This document shows positions 22,045-29,236 of a DNA stretch of 42,482 nt, one piece after another. How positions within the stretch are numbered: position 1 is the first letter of the stretch; the number at the start of each line of letters is the position of its first letter. Position numbers and translations under genes: made by a program. Below the pieces are notes generated by a model, which worked only from the letters and a program-made list of their open reading frames with translations, did not search any database and was not told the origin of the DNA. Source of the stretch: an uncultured Collinsella sp. (GTDB lineage Bacteria > Actinomycetota > Coriobacteriia > Coriobacteriales > Coriobacteriaceae); NCBI GenBank assembly GCA_934630385.1, contig CAKTWE010000007.1, forward strand, positions 1-42,482, in the 5' to 3' direction.

Positions 22045-23560
22045 GCCGAACGACGAATACTGGCGCGAGAGGCGCGACGAGTTCTTGCAGCAGCTGACCA
22101 AGGACGAGGCCGACCTTTCGAAGCGCCTTTCAAAGGTCTATGCATCCGAGGCGGCGAAGCTCGACCGCATGATCGCGGCCTACTACGCCAAGTACGGCGA
22201 GGACAAGGTGATCGAGTACCGCCGCCTGCTGCAATCCATCAGCGCGGAAGACCGCACGCTGCTCATGGAGCGCATGGACGAGTTTGCCAAGAAGTACCCG
22301 CAGTACGCCGACCTCATGCCCGTGCGCGAGAGCATCTACCGCTTGAACGAGCTTGAGGCTATCCAGATGCAGATACGCTTGCAGCAGCTTGAGATCGGCG
22401 CGATCGAGCAGGAGGAGTTCCGCAGGCACTTCGAGGAGCAGGCGCGGCGTGCCGCCAACATCGCCGCCGAGGAGCTTGGCTTCGGCAAGGAGTTCTACCG
22501 CTACGACTCCGAGGTCGTGCGTGCGACGGTCGGAGCTGCCTGGGCGGCAGGCGGAGACTTCTCGGCCAACATCTGGGCGAACCGCGAGAAGCTGGCGAGC
22601 TACCTCAACGACGACTTCTCAAAGCTGATCGCACGCGGCGTCTCGTACGACGAGATTTCGCGCGAGCTTCGCCAGAGGCTCAACCACAGCGGCGCGAAGA
22701 CCGCCATGCGCCTTGTGTACACAGAGGGAACGTACCTTTTCAACGAGGCGCAGGCATGCGTGCACGAGTCGGAGTTCGACAGCTACGCGCTGTCGTGCAT
22801 CCACGACGGCAGGGCCTGCGAGGTGTGCCGCGAGCTTGAGGCCTACCAGAAGCAGCACCCGGCAAAGTTCTCCGAGCGCATGCCGGGCACGAACTTCCCG
22901 CCGATGCACCCGTGGTGCCGCTGCTCGTACACCCTTGAGGTGGCCGACTGGGACAAGTGGATCGACGATTACGTTGCAAAGCGCGGCGGCGATTCGGCGA
23001 CCCACGCCATGACGCTGCGATCGAGCGCCATGGTTCGGGAACCTGCCACCACGTCCCTGCTCGAATCGCTGCAACGCGCCGGCTCGGCGCTGGCCGGGCT
23101 CGATTTCAGGCTCAAGGGCCAGCAGTCGTTGGCGCGGAAGATCCGCACCGACTCGCACAAGCTCGATGTGAGCGAGAAGGAGGCATCAGACGGCATCAAC
23201 GACGTGCTGCGCTACACATACGTGCTGCCAGTCGAGTCGTTCGCTGACGAGTTCGCGCGCATCAGGCAGGCGCTTGAGAAGGCGGGCTATACTGTGGTGA
23301 AGGTCAAGAACACGCTCGGCGACGCATCGAGCGCTTACCGTGGCGTCAACACGCAGTTCGAGACGCCCGACGGCTTCAAGTTCGAGCTTCAGTTCCACAC
23401 GAAGCAGAGCCTCGACGTGAAGGAGCGCAACCACGCGCTCTACGAGGAGGAGCGGTTGGAGGACACCCCGCTTGAGCGCAAGTGGGAGCTTCGCCGCGAG
23501 ATGGCCGACAACGCCGCGAAAATAAAGACGCCGCCGAACATCGAGGAGGTTCGCAAATGA
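22037..23560 (+). CDS. MuF minor head protein with RelA/SpoT-like C-terminal domain
   Basis: 507 aa. Residues 1-320 are an SPP1 gp7/MuF-type head protein: helical N-terminus, then 'CIHDGRACEVCREL' and 'FPPMHPWCRCSYTLEV', the hallmark MuF end. Residues about 350-505 are an extra domain: 'LKGQQSLARKIRTDS', 'INDVLRYTYVLP', 'YRGVNTQFETPDGFKFELQF' and 'HTKQSLDVKERNHALYEEER', which resembles the RelA/SpoT nucleotidyltransferase fold. MuF proteins with C-terminal toxin domains are known in temperate phages. The domain could be a pyrophosphokinase-type toxin carried in the virion (inference). It overlaps a small downstream gene by ATGA. Confidence 0.85.
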   Translation: MSKPNDEYWRERRDEFLQQLTKDEADLSKRLSKVYASEAAKLDRMIAAYYAKYGEDKVIEYRRLLQSISAEDRTLLMERMDEFAKKYPQYADLMPVRESIYRLNELEAIQMQIRLQQLEIGAIEQEEFRRHFEEQARRAANIAAEELGFGKEFYRYDSEVVRATVGAAWAAGGDFSANIWANREKLASYLNDDFSKLIARGVSYDEISRELRQRLNHSGAKTAMRLVYTEGTYLFNEAQACVHESEFDSYALSCIHDGRACEVCRELEAYQKQHPAKFSERMPGTNFPPMHPWCRCSYTLEVADWDKWIDDYVAKRGGDSATHAMTLRSSAMVREPATTSLLESLQRAGSALAGLDFRLKGQQSLARKIRTDSHKLDVSEKEASDGINDVLRYTYVLPVESFADEFARIRQALEKAGYTVVKVKNTLGDASSAYRGVNTQFETPDGFKFELQFHTKQSLDVKERNHALYEEERLEDTPLERKWELRREMADNAAKIKTPPNIEEVRK

Positions 23561-23766
23561 TTTACTACACCGACGACTCCCGCAGGCGCGTATCGCGCTT
23601 CGATGCGGAACAGATGGTGTGCGAGACCTACGATTTCACGCTCGGGCGCTGGGTATTCGACACAGAGGTGTTCGGAACGCAAAGCGGCGACCTATGGCTA
23701 GACGAGATTGGCCAGGAAGAGGCCGAGGCGATTATAAGAAAGCGCGACAAGGCGCTGCACCGATAG
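23557..23766 (+). CDS. Small acidic protein coupled to MuF gene; possible immunity protein
   Basis: 69 aa, ATGA overlap with the MuF gene, GAGGAGGT ribosome site. Compact alpha/beta with aromatic residues ('YDFTLGRWVFDTEVFGTQS', 'LWLDEIGQEEAEAIIR'). No family recognised. Position directly after a MuF-toxin-like gene, and before a terminator, suits an immunity factor protecting the lysogen, but it may equally be an unrelated head-region gene. Confidence 0.7.
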   Translation: MIYYTDDSRRRVSRFDAEQMVCETYDFTLGRWVFDTEVFGTQSGDLWLDEIGQEEAEAIIRKRDKALHR

Positions 23767-23812
23767 CAAACAGGCGAAAACCGAATAGGCATCTCACCCC
23801 AACGGCACAATC

Positions 23813-23842
23813 AAGGCCCCCAACACGGGGGCCTTTTCTTTT
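23813..23842 (+). terminator. Rho-independent terminator
   Basis: AAGGCCCCC (23813-23821) pairs with GGGGGCCTT (23827-23835), loop AACAC, followed by TTCTTTT. It lies between the small MuF-linked gene and the thioredoxin-like gene. Confidence 0.88.
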
Positions 23843-23858
23843 GCGTCAAGGAGGAGCC

Positions 23859-24119
23859 ATGGAGATCGAATACATCACCCGCGCTGGGTGCCCGTCATGC
23901 GAGGCGTACCGCCGAGCGGTCATAGACCCGCTTTCCGAGGAGTACCCGGGGCGCGTGAGGGTTCATCAGGCATGGGACGGCCTCATGGAGCGGCTGAACA
24001 ACGCCGAGCGCATCACCCGCGTTCCCATGGTCGTTGTAACCGACGGCGGGCGCGAAGTCATGCGCCTGCTTGAGATGCCAACGCTTGAGCGCCTTGAGGA
24101 CATCCTGGAACCCGCCTGA
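23859..24119 (+). CDS. Thioredoxin/glutaredoxin-like protein
   Basis: 86 aa; AAGGAGGA before the ATG. 'ITRAGCPSCEAYRRAV' carries the redox CxxC (C11, C14) at the helix start, and 'RVPMVVVTDGG' has the cis-Pro loop of thioredoxin folds. It may reduce disulfides in phage or host proteins, e.g. ribonucleotide reductase. Its place between head-protein genes is unusual. Confidence 0.8.
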   Translation: MEIEYITRAGCPSCEAYRRAVIDPLSEEYPGRVRVHQAWDGLMERLNNAERITRVPMVVVTDGGREVMRLLEMPTLERLEDILEPA

Positions 24120-24276
24120 CGGGCGAATCTCACACATGAAGGACACTCGCATGGTCAAAGACCGACCGAGCGTTGAGGTCGTTAAAAGCCACGGTTCGGG
24201 CAGGCGTGGAACCCGCTAAAAGCTACGGAAAACGTGCAGGCATGAGCCACGAGAAACCTTATGGAGGGTACGAAGC

Positions 24277-24975
24277 ATGGCAAAGGACGGAAACCGACAG
24301 AAGTTCGCAGGAGTAGCGGGCGGAAACCTCACCCCGCCGCAGCAAGGCGACGAGGGAACCGAAGGCGCTGGCGAAGAGGCGGGCACCGAGGGCGAAGGCC
24401 CCGAAGGCGACCAGCAGGGCGCGGGTGAAGACCCGGACGACAAGGGAAGCAAGCCCAAGACGAAGGGCAAGACCTACACCGACGCCGACGTTGACGAGAT
24501 CGTCAAGAAGCGCATCTCCCGCGAGCGCGCGCAGATCGAGAAGCAAATCCGCGAGCAGATCAAGCAGGAGGCCGACGACCAGCGCAGCGAGGCCGAGAAG
24601 CTTGCGGGCATGAACGACTTGCAGCGCGCGCAGTACGCGCTTGAGAAGGCCAACGCCGAGAAGGCTGCGCTTGAGCGCCGCATCAACCTGTCCGAGCAGA
24701 TGGGCGTTGCGCGCGCCGAACTGAAGGCCGCAGGCATCGACCTCGGCGACGAGCTTCTTTCCATGTTCGTGACGGAGAAGGCGGACGACACCAACGCCGC
24801 GATCTCCAAGATCAAGGAGCTTTTCCCCAAGGCGGTAGACGCCGCAGTGCAGGAAGCGCTCAAGCGCCAGCCCCCCAAGGCGGGCAGCGAGGGCAAGCCC
24901 CAGTCCTTCGGCGCTAGCTTCGCAGCCGCATACAGCAACCGAATGAACGGAGGAAAGAAAGATGGCGCTCAATAA
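24277..24975 (+). CDS. Capsid scaffolding protein (DUF4355-like)
   Basis: 232 aa. A disordered Gly/Glu/Gln N-terminus (1-65), a long coiled coil (about 70-135; 'VDEIVKKRISRERAQIEKQ', 'AEKLAGMNDLQRAQYALEK') and a C-terminal Ala-rich capsid-binding tail ('FGASFAAAYSNRM'). Immediately precedes the capsid genes, as scaffolds do. It would shape the procapsid and then leave. Confidence 0.88.
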   Translation: MAKDGNRQKFAGVAGGNLTPPQQGDEGTEGAGEEAGTEGEGPEGDQQGAGEDPDDKGSKPKTKGKTYTDADVDEIVKKRISRERAQIEKQIREQIKQEADDQRSEAEKLAGMNDLQRAQYALEKANAEKAALERRINLSEQMGVARAELKAAGIDLGDELLSMFVTEKADDTNAAISKIKELFPKAVDAAVQEALKRQPPKAGSEGKPQSFGASFAAAYSNRMNGGKKDGAQ

Positions 24976-25276
24976 GGCGTTCACCTACGGCGAGTCCGAA
25001 AGCATCCTCGATTCCGAGGTGGGCATCGTCGCCAAGACGCGAACCGCTACCCAGGCCATGGCCAAGGAGGTAGACGGTCGCAAGATCATCAAGGCCGGTG
25101 CGCTGTTCACCGGCACCGACGAGTTCGGCGTGTTCCTTGAGGACTACGACATGACGGACACCGACAAGTGCCCCGTCGCCGTGATCTTCCAGGGCCGACT
25201 CAAGGCCGACAAGGTATCCACCGAGGCCAAGGCCAAGAAGGCGGACTTCGCCGCCGCAGGCCTCTACCTCGTGTAA
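24962..25276 (+). CDS. Putative head decoration protein
   Basis: 104 aa between scaffold and major capsid genes, overlapping the scaffold by 14 nt. The N-terminal part 'YGESESILDSEVGIVAKTR' and the beta-rich remainder ('GALFTGTDEFGVFLEDYDM', 'CPVAVIFQGRLK') fit small capsid-stabilising proteins of gpE-type phages. Family not firmly identified. Confidence 0.65.
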   Translation: MALNKAFTYGESESILDSEVGIVAKTRTATQAMAKEVDGRKIIKAGALFTGTDEFGVFLEDYDMTDTDKCPVAVIFQGRLKADKVSTEAKAKKADFAAAGLYLV

Positions 25277-25292
25277 GAAAGGAGCAGCTTAG

Positions 25293-26381
25293 ATGCGTCC
25301 CATTTCCGAGCTCATCACCGAACGCGACATGCTCGACTTCTCGCAGGGCTTCAACGTCCAGCGAAACTACCTCGGCTCCCGACTGTTCCCGGATCAAAAG
25401 ACCCAGTACATCGAGGCCGAGTACTCCCGCATCGTGGAGAACGGCAACCTTCCCACCGTGGCAATGATCCACGGCTTCGACACCGAGGCGCACATCGCCT
25501 CCCGCGTTCCGTTCGAGCGCGTCGTCACCGAGCAGCTGCTCATCAAGGAGAAGATCAACCTCACCGAGCGCCTGCGCCTCGTCACGCGCGGCCTCGACAT
25601 GCAGATGGACTCCGTGCGCCGCTACTGCTTCGACGACGTTGCCCGCATGGCAGAGTCCGTCGTCGCCCGCGTCGAGAAGGCCAAGATGGAGGCCCTTTCC
25701 ACGGGCAAGATGACCATCAACGAGAACAACGTCTCGATGGAGGTCGATTTCGGCGTCCCCAGCGACCAGAAGGTAGCCACCAAGTGGGCCGTCGCCGACG
25801 CCGACATCATCGGCGACATCGACAAGTGGGTGACCATCGCCAACGGCAAGGGCCAGACCCCCACCGTCGCAATCACCTCCAAGAAGGTGTTCTCCCTTAT
25901 CCAGCGCAACGCAGCCGTGCAGAAGGCGATCTTCGGCATCAACGGTGCCGGCATCCTGCCGAGCCTCGCGCAGGTCAACAACCTGCTCGCGCAGCAGTTC
26001 AACGGCCTCACGCTGAACATCGACGAGGAGCGCTACGGCGTGATCGACACCGCCGCCGACTCCATGAAGGTTACCCAGGGCCGCTTCTTCCCCGAGGACA
26101 AGTTCGTCATGTGCTCCGTCGGTTACGACGGCTCCGTTGGCACCGGCCTTTGGGGCGTAACCCCCGAGGAGCTTGAGCAGGGCGGCGCGTTCGACGAGAA
26201 GCGCCAGGAGCAGTACGTCACCTGCGTTCGCTGGGACACCCAAGACCCGGTTGCCACGTGGACTAAGGCCTCCGGCCTGTTCATCCCCGTGCTTCCCAAC
26301 GTCTACGGCCACATCATCGCCACCATCGACACGACCTCCGAGCAGGCGCTCGAAAATGGCGATCGCCCGGTAGAGGGCTAG
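25293..26381 (+). CDS. Major capsid protein (gpE-like HK97 fold)
   Basis: 362 aa; AAAGGAG before the ATG. Resembles the lambda gpE-type family: 'LGSRLFPDQKTQYIEAEY', 'GLDMQMDSVRRYCFDDVAR', 'TPTVAITSKKVFSLIQRN', 'GRFFPEDKFVMCSVGYDGS' and 'YVTCVRWDTQDPVATWTKA'. It forms the icosahedral shell. No N-terminal delta domain is seen, consistent with the separate scaffold gene. Confidence 0.94.
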   Translation: MRPISELITERDMLDFSQGFNVQRNYLGSRLFPDQKTQYIEAEYSRIVENGNLPTVAMIHGFDTEAHIASRVPFERVVTEQLLIKEKINLTERLRLVTRGLDMQMDSVRRYCFDDVARMAESVVARVEKAKMEALSTGKMTINENNVSMEVDFGVPSDQKVATKWAVADADIIGDIDKWVTIANGKGQTPTVAITSKKVFSLIQRNAAVQKAIFGINGAGILPSLAQVNNLLAQQFNGLTLNIDEERYGVIDTAADSMKVTQGRFFPEDKFVMCSVGYDGSVGTGLWGVTPEELEQGGAFDEKRQEQYVTCVRWDTQDPVATWTKASGLFIPVLPNVYGHIIATIDTTSEQALENGDRPVEG

Positions 26382-26383
26382 CC

Positions 26384-26728
26384 ATGGCATCCCTCGCAGA
26401 CCGCGTAAAGGCGCGTTACCTGGAAGACGAGGCAGTGCCGGCAGACGCCGTTATCGAGGAGATGATCGCGACGGTATCAGACCGCCTGTGCATCCGTCTC
26501 AAGGTGGCCGAGCTGCCGCGCCTCGCCGAGTCGATCGCCGTGGATGCGGCGATCAAGGCCCTGCGCCTGCGCGGCTACGAGGGCAGCACCTCCGAATCTG
26601 CATCGGACGGCGGCAGCATGTCGAACTCCTTCGTTGACGACGTGCTGTCCGCCTATTCCGCCGACATCGAGGCCCTGCGCGATGCGTGCCATCCCAAGGG
26701 CATCAAGTTCATGGGGGCGCGGCGATGA
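26384..26728 (+). CDS. Head-tail connector protein (gp6/gp15-like)
   Basis: 114 aa, starting 3 nt after the capsid gene. All-helical: 'DAVIEEMIATVSDRLCIRL', 'AVDAAIKALRLRGYEG', 'ADIEALRDACHPKGIKF', the style of adaptor proteins that bind below the portal. Overlaps the next gene by ATGA. Confidence 0.82.
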   Translation: MASLADRVKARYLEDEAVPADAVIEEMIATVSDRLCIRLKVAELPRLAESIAVDAAIKALRLRGYEGSTSESASDGGSMSNSFVDDVLSAYSADIEALRDACHPKGIKFMGARR

Positions 26729-27039
26729 GGTGGTACAGGGCGGCTGCGATCAAGCGCGAGCAAACGGGCACCGACGAGCTGCACAACCCCGTGTGCTCCG
26801 AGGTGTCCGCCTTCGACTTCTTCGTTCGCGTAGGCCCGTGGCACAAGGTCAAGGCAGACAACGCGGGCAACGCCTACGACGGCGTTACCCGCTCACTGCT
26901 CACCAAGAGGCCCGCAGCAGACTTCGGCGGAATGTGCGCGGTCGAGGTGAAGGGCCACGCCTACGAGCTGGCGAACGTATCAGCGGACGGCGATACGACC
27001 GTCCTCACCGTGAAGGGGTTCAAGCCATGGGTTTTGTGA
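26725..27039 (+). CDS. Head completion / stopper-like protein
   Basis: 104 aa, ATGA-coupled to the connector gene. Beta-rich ('FFVRVGPWHKVKADNAGNAY', 'VEVKGHAYELANVSADG'). Its order (connector, this gene, gp10-like protein, tail terminator) matches head-closure proteins; assignment is mainly positional. Confidence 0.68.
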   Translation: MRWYRAAAIKREQTGTDELHNPVCSEVSAFDFFVRVGPWHKVKADNAGNAYDGVTRSLLTKRPAADFGGMCAVEVKGHAYELANVSADGDTTVLTVKGFKPWVL

Positions 27040-27392
27040 TCCAAGACGTGAACGACTTCGCGGGAAAGCTGAAGCGGCTTTCCTCCGTGCGCTTCGATGC
27101 GGTCATCACGAAGAACATGGCCCAGATCTTCAACCGTGGCAAAGCCGACGGCGGAACGCCCGTATCGACCGAGAAGACCAGGCCGGGCGGGCCGCACGGC
27201 GAGCTGCGCATGTCGCTGGGCCACTCGGGAGACACCGTTGGCTACACGAAGAGCTATGCGCCGCACGTCGAGTACGGCCACCGAACCGTGAACGGCGGTT
27301 ACGTGCAGGGCCAGCGGTTCCTCAAGCGGAACGTGGACACGCAGCGCCCGATTTTCAAGCAAGACCTGATCGACCAGCTGAAGAAGCTCTAA
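27027..27392 (+). CDS. HK97 gp10-family tail-connection protein
   Basis: 121 aa, overlapping the previous gene by 13 nt. 'SYAPHVEYGHRTVNGGYV' and 'QGQRFLKRNV' are the typical HK97 gp10 core; the N-terminal helix 'DFAGKLKRLS' precedes it. Acts at the head-tail joint. Confidence 0.87.
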   Translation: MGFVIQDVNDFAGKLKRLSSVRFDAVITKNMAQIFNRGKADGGTPVSTEKTRPGGPHGELRMSLGHSGDTVGYTKSYAPHVEYGHRTVNGGYVQGQRFLKRNVDTQRPIFKQDLIDQLKKL

Positions 27393-27401
27393 GGAGGAAC
27401 G

Positions 27402-27821
27402 ATGCCGCGAGCAGTGCAGCGCCTAAGCCTGGCCGTGTTTCTCGGTTGTCTCATTGACGCGATCGAGCAGGGCACCGGCACGAAATGCTACGACAGCCCC
27501 GAAAACAGGGCTTCTCCGCTATACAGCGTGGAGCTTCAGAACGCGCAGCCAGAGAACACCAAGACCATGTACATCGACGCGATCAGCGTATGGGTTCACT
27601 GCATAAGCGAGCCTGTGCGCCCGTACAGCAACGCAAAGGTTCTCGGCATGATCCAGCGCCTTGAGCAGGCGCTTGCGGATGGGTTCGAGCTGCCCGAACC
27701 GTTCTCCCTATACCGCACGACCTTCGACGGCGTGCAGACGCTCAAGAAAGACGAAACCGACGAGGGGCACGCGATCGTGGGGGTAACCTTCCGCGTTTGC
27801 TACGGCCTCCGCGTCAAATAA
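27402..27821 (+). CDS. Tail terminator-like protein (DUF5072 style)
   Basis: 139 aa; AAGGAGGA before the ATG. 'LSLAVFLGCLIDAIEQGTG', 'TMYIDAISVWVHCISEP' and 'VGVTFRVCYGLRVK' fit DUF5072-type proteins located between gp10-like and tail tube genes. It should cap the tail tube and join it to the head. Confidence 0.78.
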   Translation: MPRAVQRLSLAVFLGCLIDAIEQGTGTKCYDSPENRASPLYSVELQNAQPENTKTMYIDAISVWVHCISEPVRPYSNAKVLGMIQRLEQALADGFELPEPFSLYRTTFDGVQTLKKDETDEGHAIVGVTFRVCYGLRVK

Positions 27822-27837
27822 CGAGAAAGGGGCCGCA

Positions 27838-28377
27838 ATGGCTTCCGTTACCGACAACAAGCTCGTTGGGTGCGACTTCGACTCCGCCACCGCAAAGGCG
27901 CTCAACGGCAACGACATCGTGGCGCTCGTGACAGACAGCACGGGCGCGAACCTTCTGGCCGTGGCGGGACAGCAGGGGCTTTCCTTCAACCTCAACCAGG
28001 ACACCACCGAGGCGGCCACCAAAGACGACGCCATCGGCGGTTGGAAGCTGCGCTTCGCCAGCAACAAGGACTGGGACGCGTCCATCGACGGCCTCTACTC
28101 GCCCGACGACGAGGCCACGAAGATGGTCGCCAAGGCGCTCGCCGACGGCACCTACCTCTGCCTGAAGATCTGCAAGCGCATCCGCTCAACCGCGAACACC
28201 AAGTACGTCCCCCTGCGCATGGGCCTGGCGATTGTCACCTCCGACACCTTCGAGGCGCCGAACGACGACAACACCACCTATTCCATGGAGTTCCAAGGCT
28301 CCGGGAAGCCGTGGCTCTACGAGACCGCGACCGAAGACCAGATCACCGCAGCGACCGTGACCGTCACCAACGACTAA
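27838..28377 (+). CDS. Major tail protein (TP901-1/phi13-like)
   Basis: 179 aa. 'LVGCDFDSATAKALNGNDI', 'GQQGLSFNLNQDTTEAAT', 'WDASIDGLYSP' and 'SMEFQGSGKPWLYE' match the tail tube protein pattern of siphophages. It stacks as rings around the tape measure protein. Confidence 0.88.
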   Translation: MASVTDNKLVGCDFDSATAKALNGNDIVALVTDSTGANLLAVAGQQGLSFNLNQDTTEAATKDDAIGGWKLRFASNKDWDASIDGLYSPDDEATKMVAKALADGTYLCLKICKRIRSTANTKYVPLRMGLAIVTSDTFEAPNDDNTTYSMEFQGSGKPWLYETATEDQITAATVTVTND

Positions 28378-28388
28378 GGAGCAGACGA

Positions 28389-28850
28389 ATGACAGAAGAG
28401 AAGGATTTCGACGATTTTATCGAGTGCGGCGAGGCCTGCGAGGAGCTGGAAGACGCCCTCGAAGATTCCGTCAAGGAGGAGTTCAAGGGAGAGCTTGAGC
28501 AGGACATCGAAGAGATGGAGCGCGCAACGTTCACCGTCAAGGGGCGCGAGTGCGAGATCGCCTTCACGCGAAAGCGCATCGACCTCTACGAGGAGCGCCA
28601 CACGCCCATCATCGCCTCTTTCTACAAGAACGACGGCATGTTCACGTTCAAGGAGCTTTCCGCCATCGCAGGCTACGGCCTGAAGCTCGTGGGCGGCGGC
28701 TACTTCATCCCGAACAAGGGCGAGGAAATCGTCAACAAGCTGATCGAGGCCAACGGCTACCCCGCCGTGTACCAGGCCGTGATGCTGGCCCTTCAGCGCG
28801 ACTGCGCTTTTTTATTCATGGGCGCACAGAACGCGCTCTCACTCGCCTAA
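28389..28850 (+). CDS. Tail assembly chaperone gpG-like
   Basis: 153 aa, acidic N-terminus (about 1-45) and a helical core ('GRECEIAFTRKRIDLYEER', 'MFTFKELSAIAGYGLKLVG'). This is the short, unshifted product. It precedes the tape measure gene, and near its end runs over a T TTT TTA slippery site, so a fraction of ribosomes should make the longer gpGT form. Chaperones the tape measure during tail assembly. Confidence 0.83.
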   Translation: MTEEKDFDDFIECGEACEELEDALEDSVKEEFKGELEQDIEEMERATFTVKGRECEIAFTRKRIDLYEERHTPIIASFYKNDGMFTFKELSAIAGYGLKLVGGGYFIPNKGEEIVNKLIEANGYPAVYQAVMLALQRDCAFLFMGAQNALSLA

Positions 28851-29236
28851 CGGGCTTCGAGTACTTCAAGACCGTTCAAAAGCGCGGCGAGGATGCCGAA
28901 GACGCCGCCCTGTTCCACAGGGAGGCCGATTTCGCGTTCTTCGCCGCGCGTCTCGGCTGGGACTACGAGCAGTACGCCCAGCACACGCCCGTCCAGCTCA
29001 TGTTCGTGCGCAAGGAGCTTGAGACCGCGACGGTTCGCGACTCCAACCTGCTCAAGGATGCGGTTCAGGTCGCCGTAGCCAACTGCCTTTCCAAGAAGAC
29101 CTACAAGCTCTGGCAGAAGCGCAACGGCGAGTTCCGCGAGACGGACTTCACCCACGCCGAGATCGACGCCCTGAAGGAGCAATACCGCAAGAACCCGCCT
29201 TGGACGCCATGGGGAGGTGCGAAACCGAATGGCTGA
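28389..29236 (+). CDS. Tail assembly chaperone gpGT-like (-1 frameshift product)
   Basis: Predicted fusion: the first 142 codons of the gpG-like gene up to the slip (28812-28814), then the -1 frame from 28814 to the stop at 29236 (140 residues), 282 aa in total. The T part contains 'FAFFAARLGWDYEQYAQH', 'KDAVQVAVANCLSKKTYKL' and ends 'NPPWTPWGGAKPNG'. It has no start or ribosome site of its own. Such paired products before the tape measure gene are the rule in siphophages. Confidence 0.82.
28808..28814 (+). promoter_or_regulatory. Programmed -1 ribosomal frameshift site (T TTT TTA)
   Basis: In the gpG-like frame the codons are GCT TTT TTA, i.e. a canonical X XXY YYZ heptamer. Slipping back one base joins exactly to the downstream open frame. 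A short GC-rich stem (GCGC repeats around 28821-28835) follows and could stimulate pausing. Confidence 0.85.

Noticed and set aside
24136..24219. 27-codon open frame in the 157-bp gap before the scaffold gene
   Set aside because: No ribosome site, basic low-information sequence; the rest of the gap shows only a loose repeat around TAAAAGC-ACGG. Not enough to call a gene.
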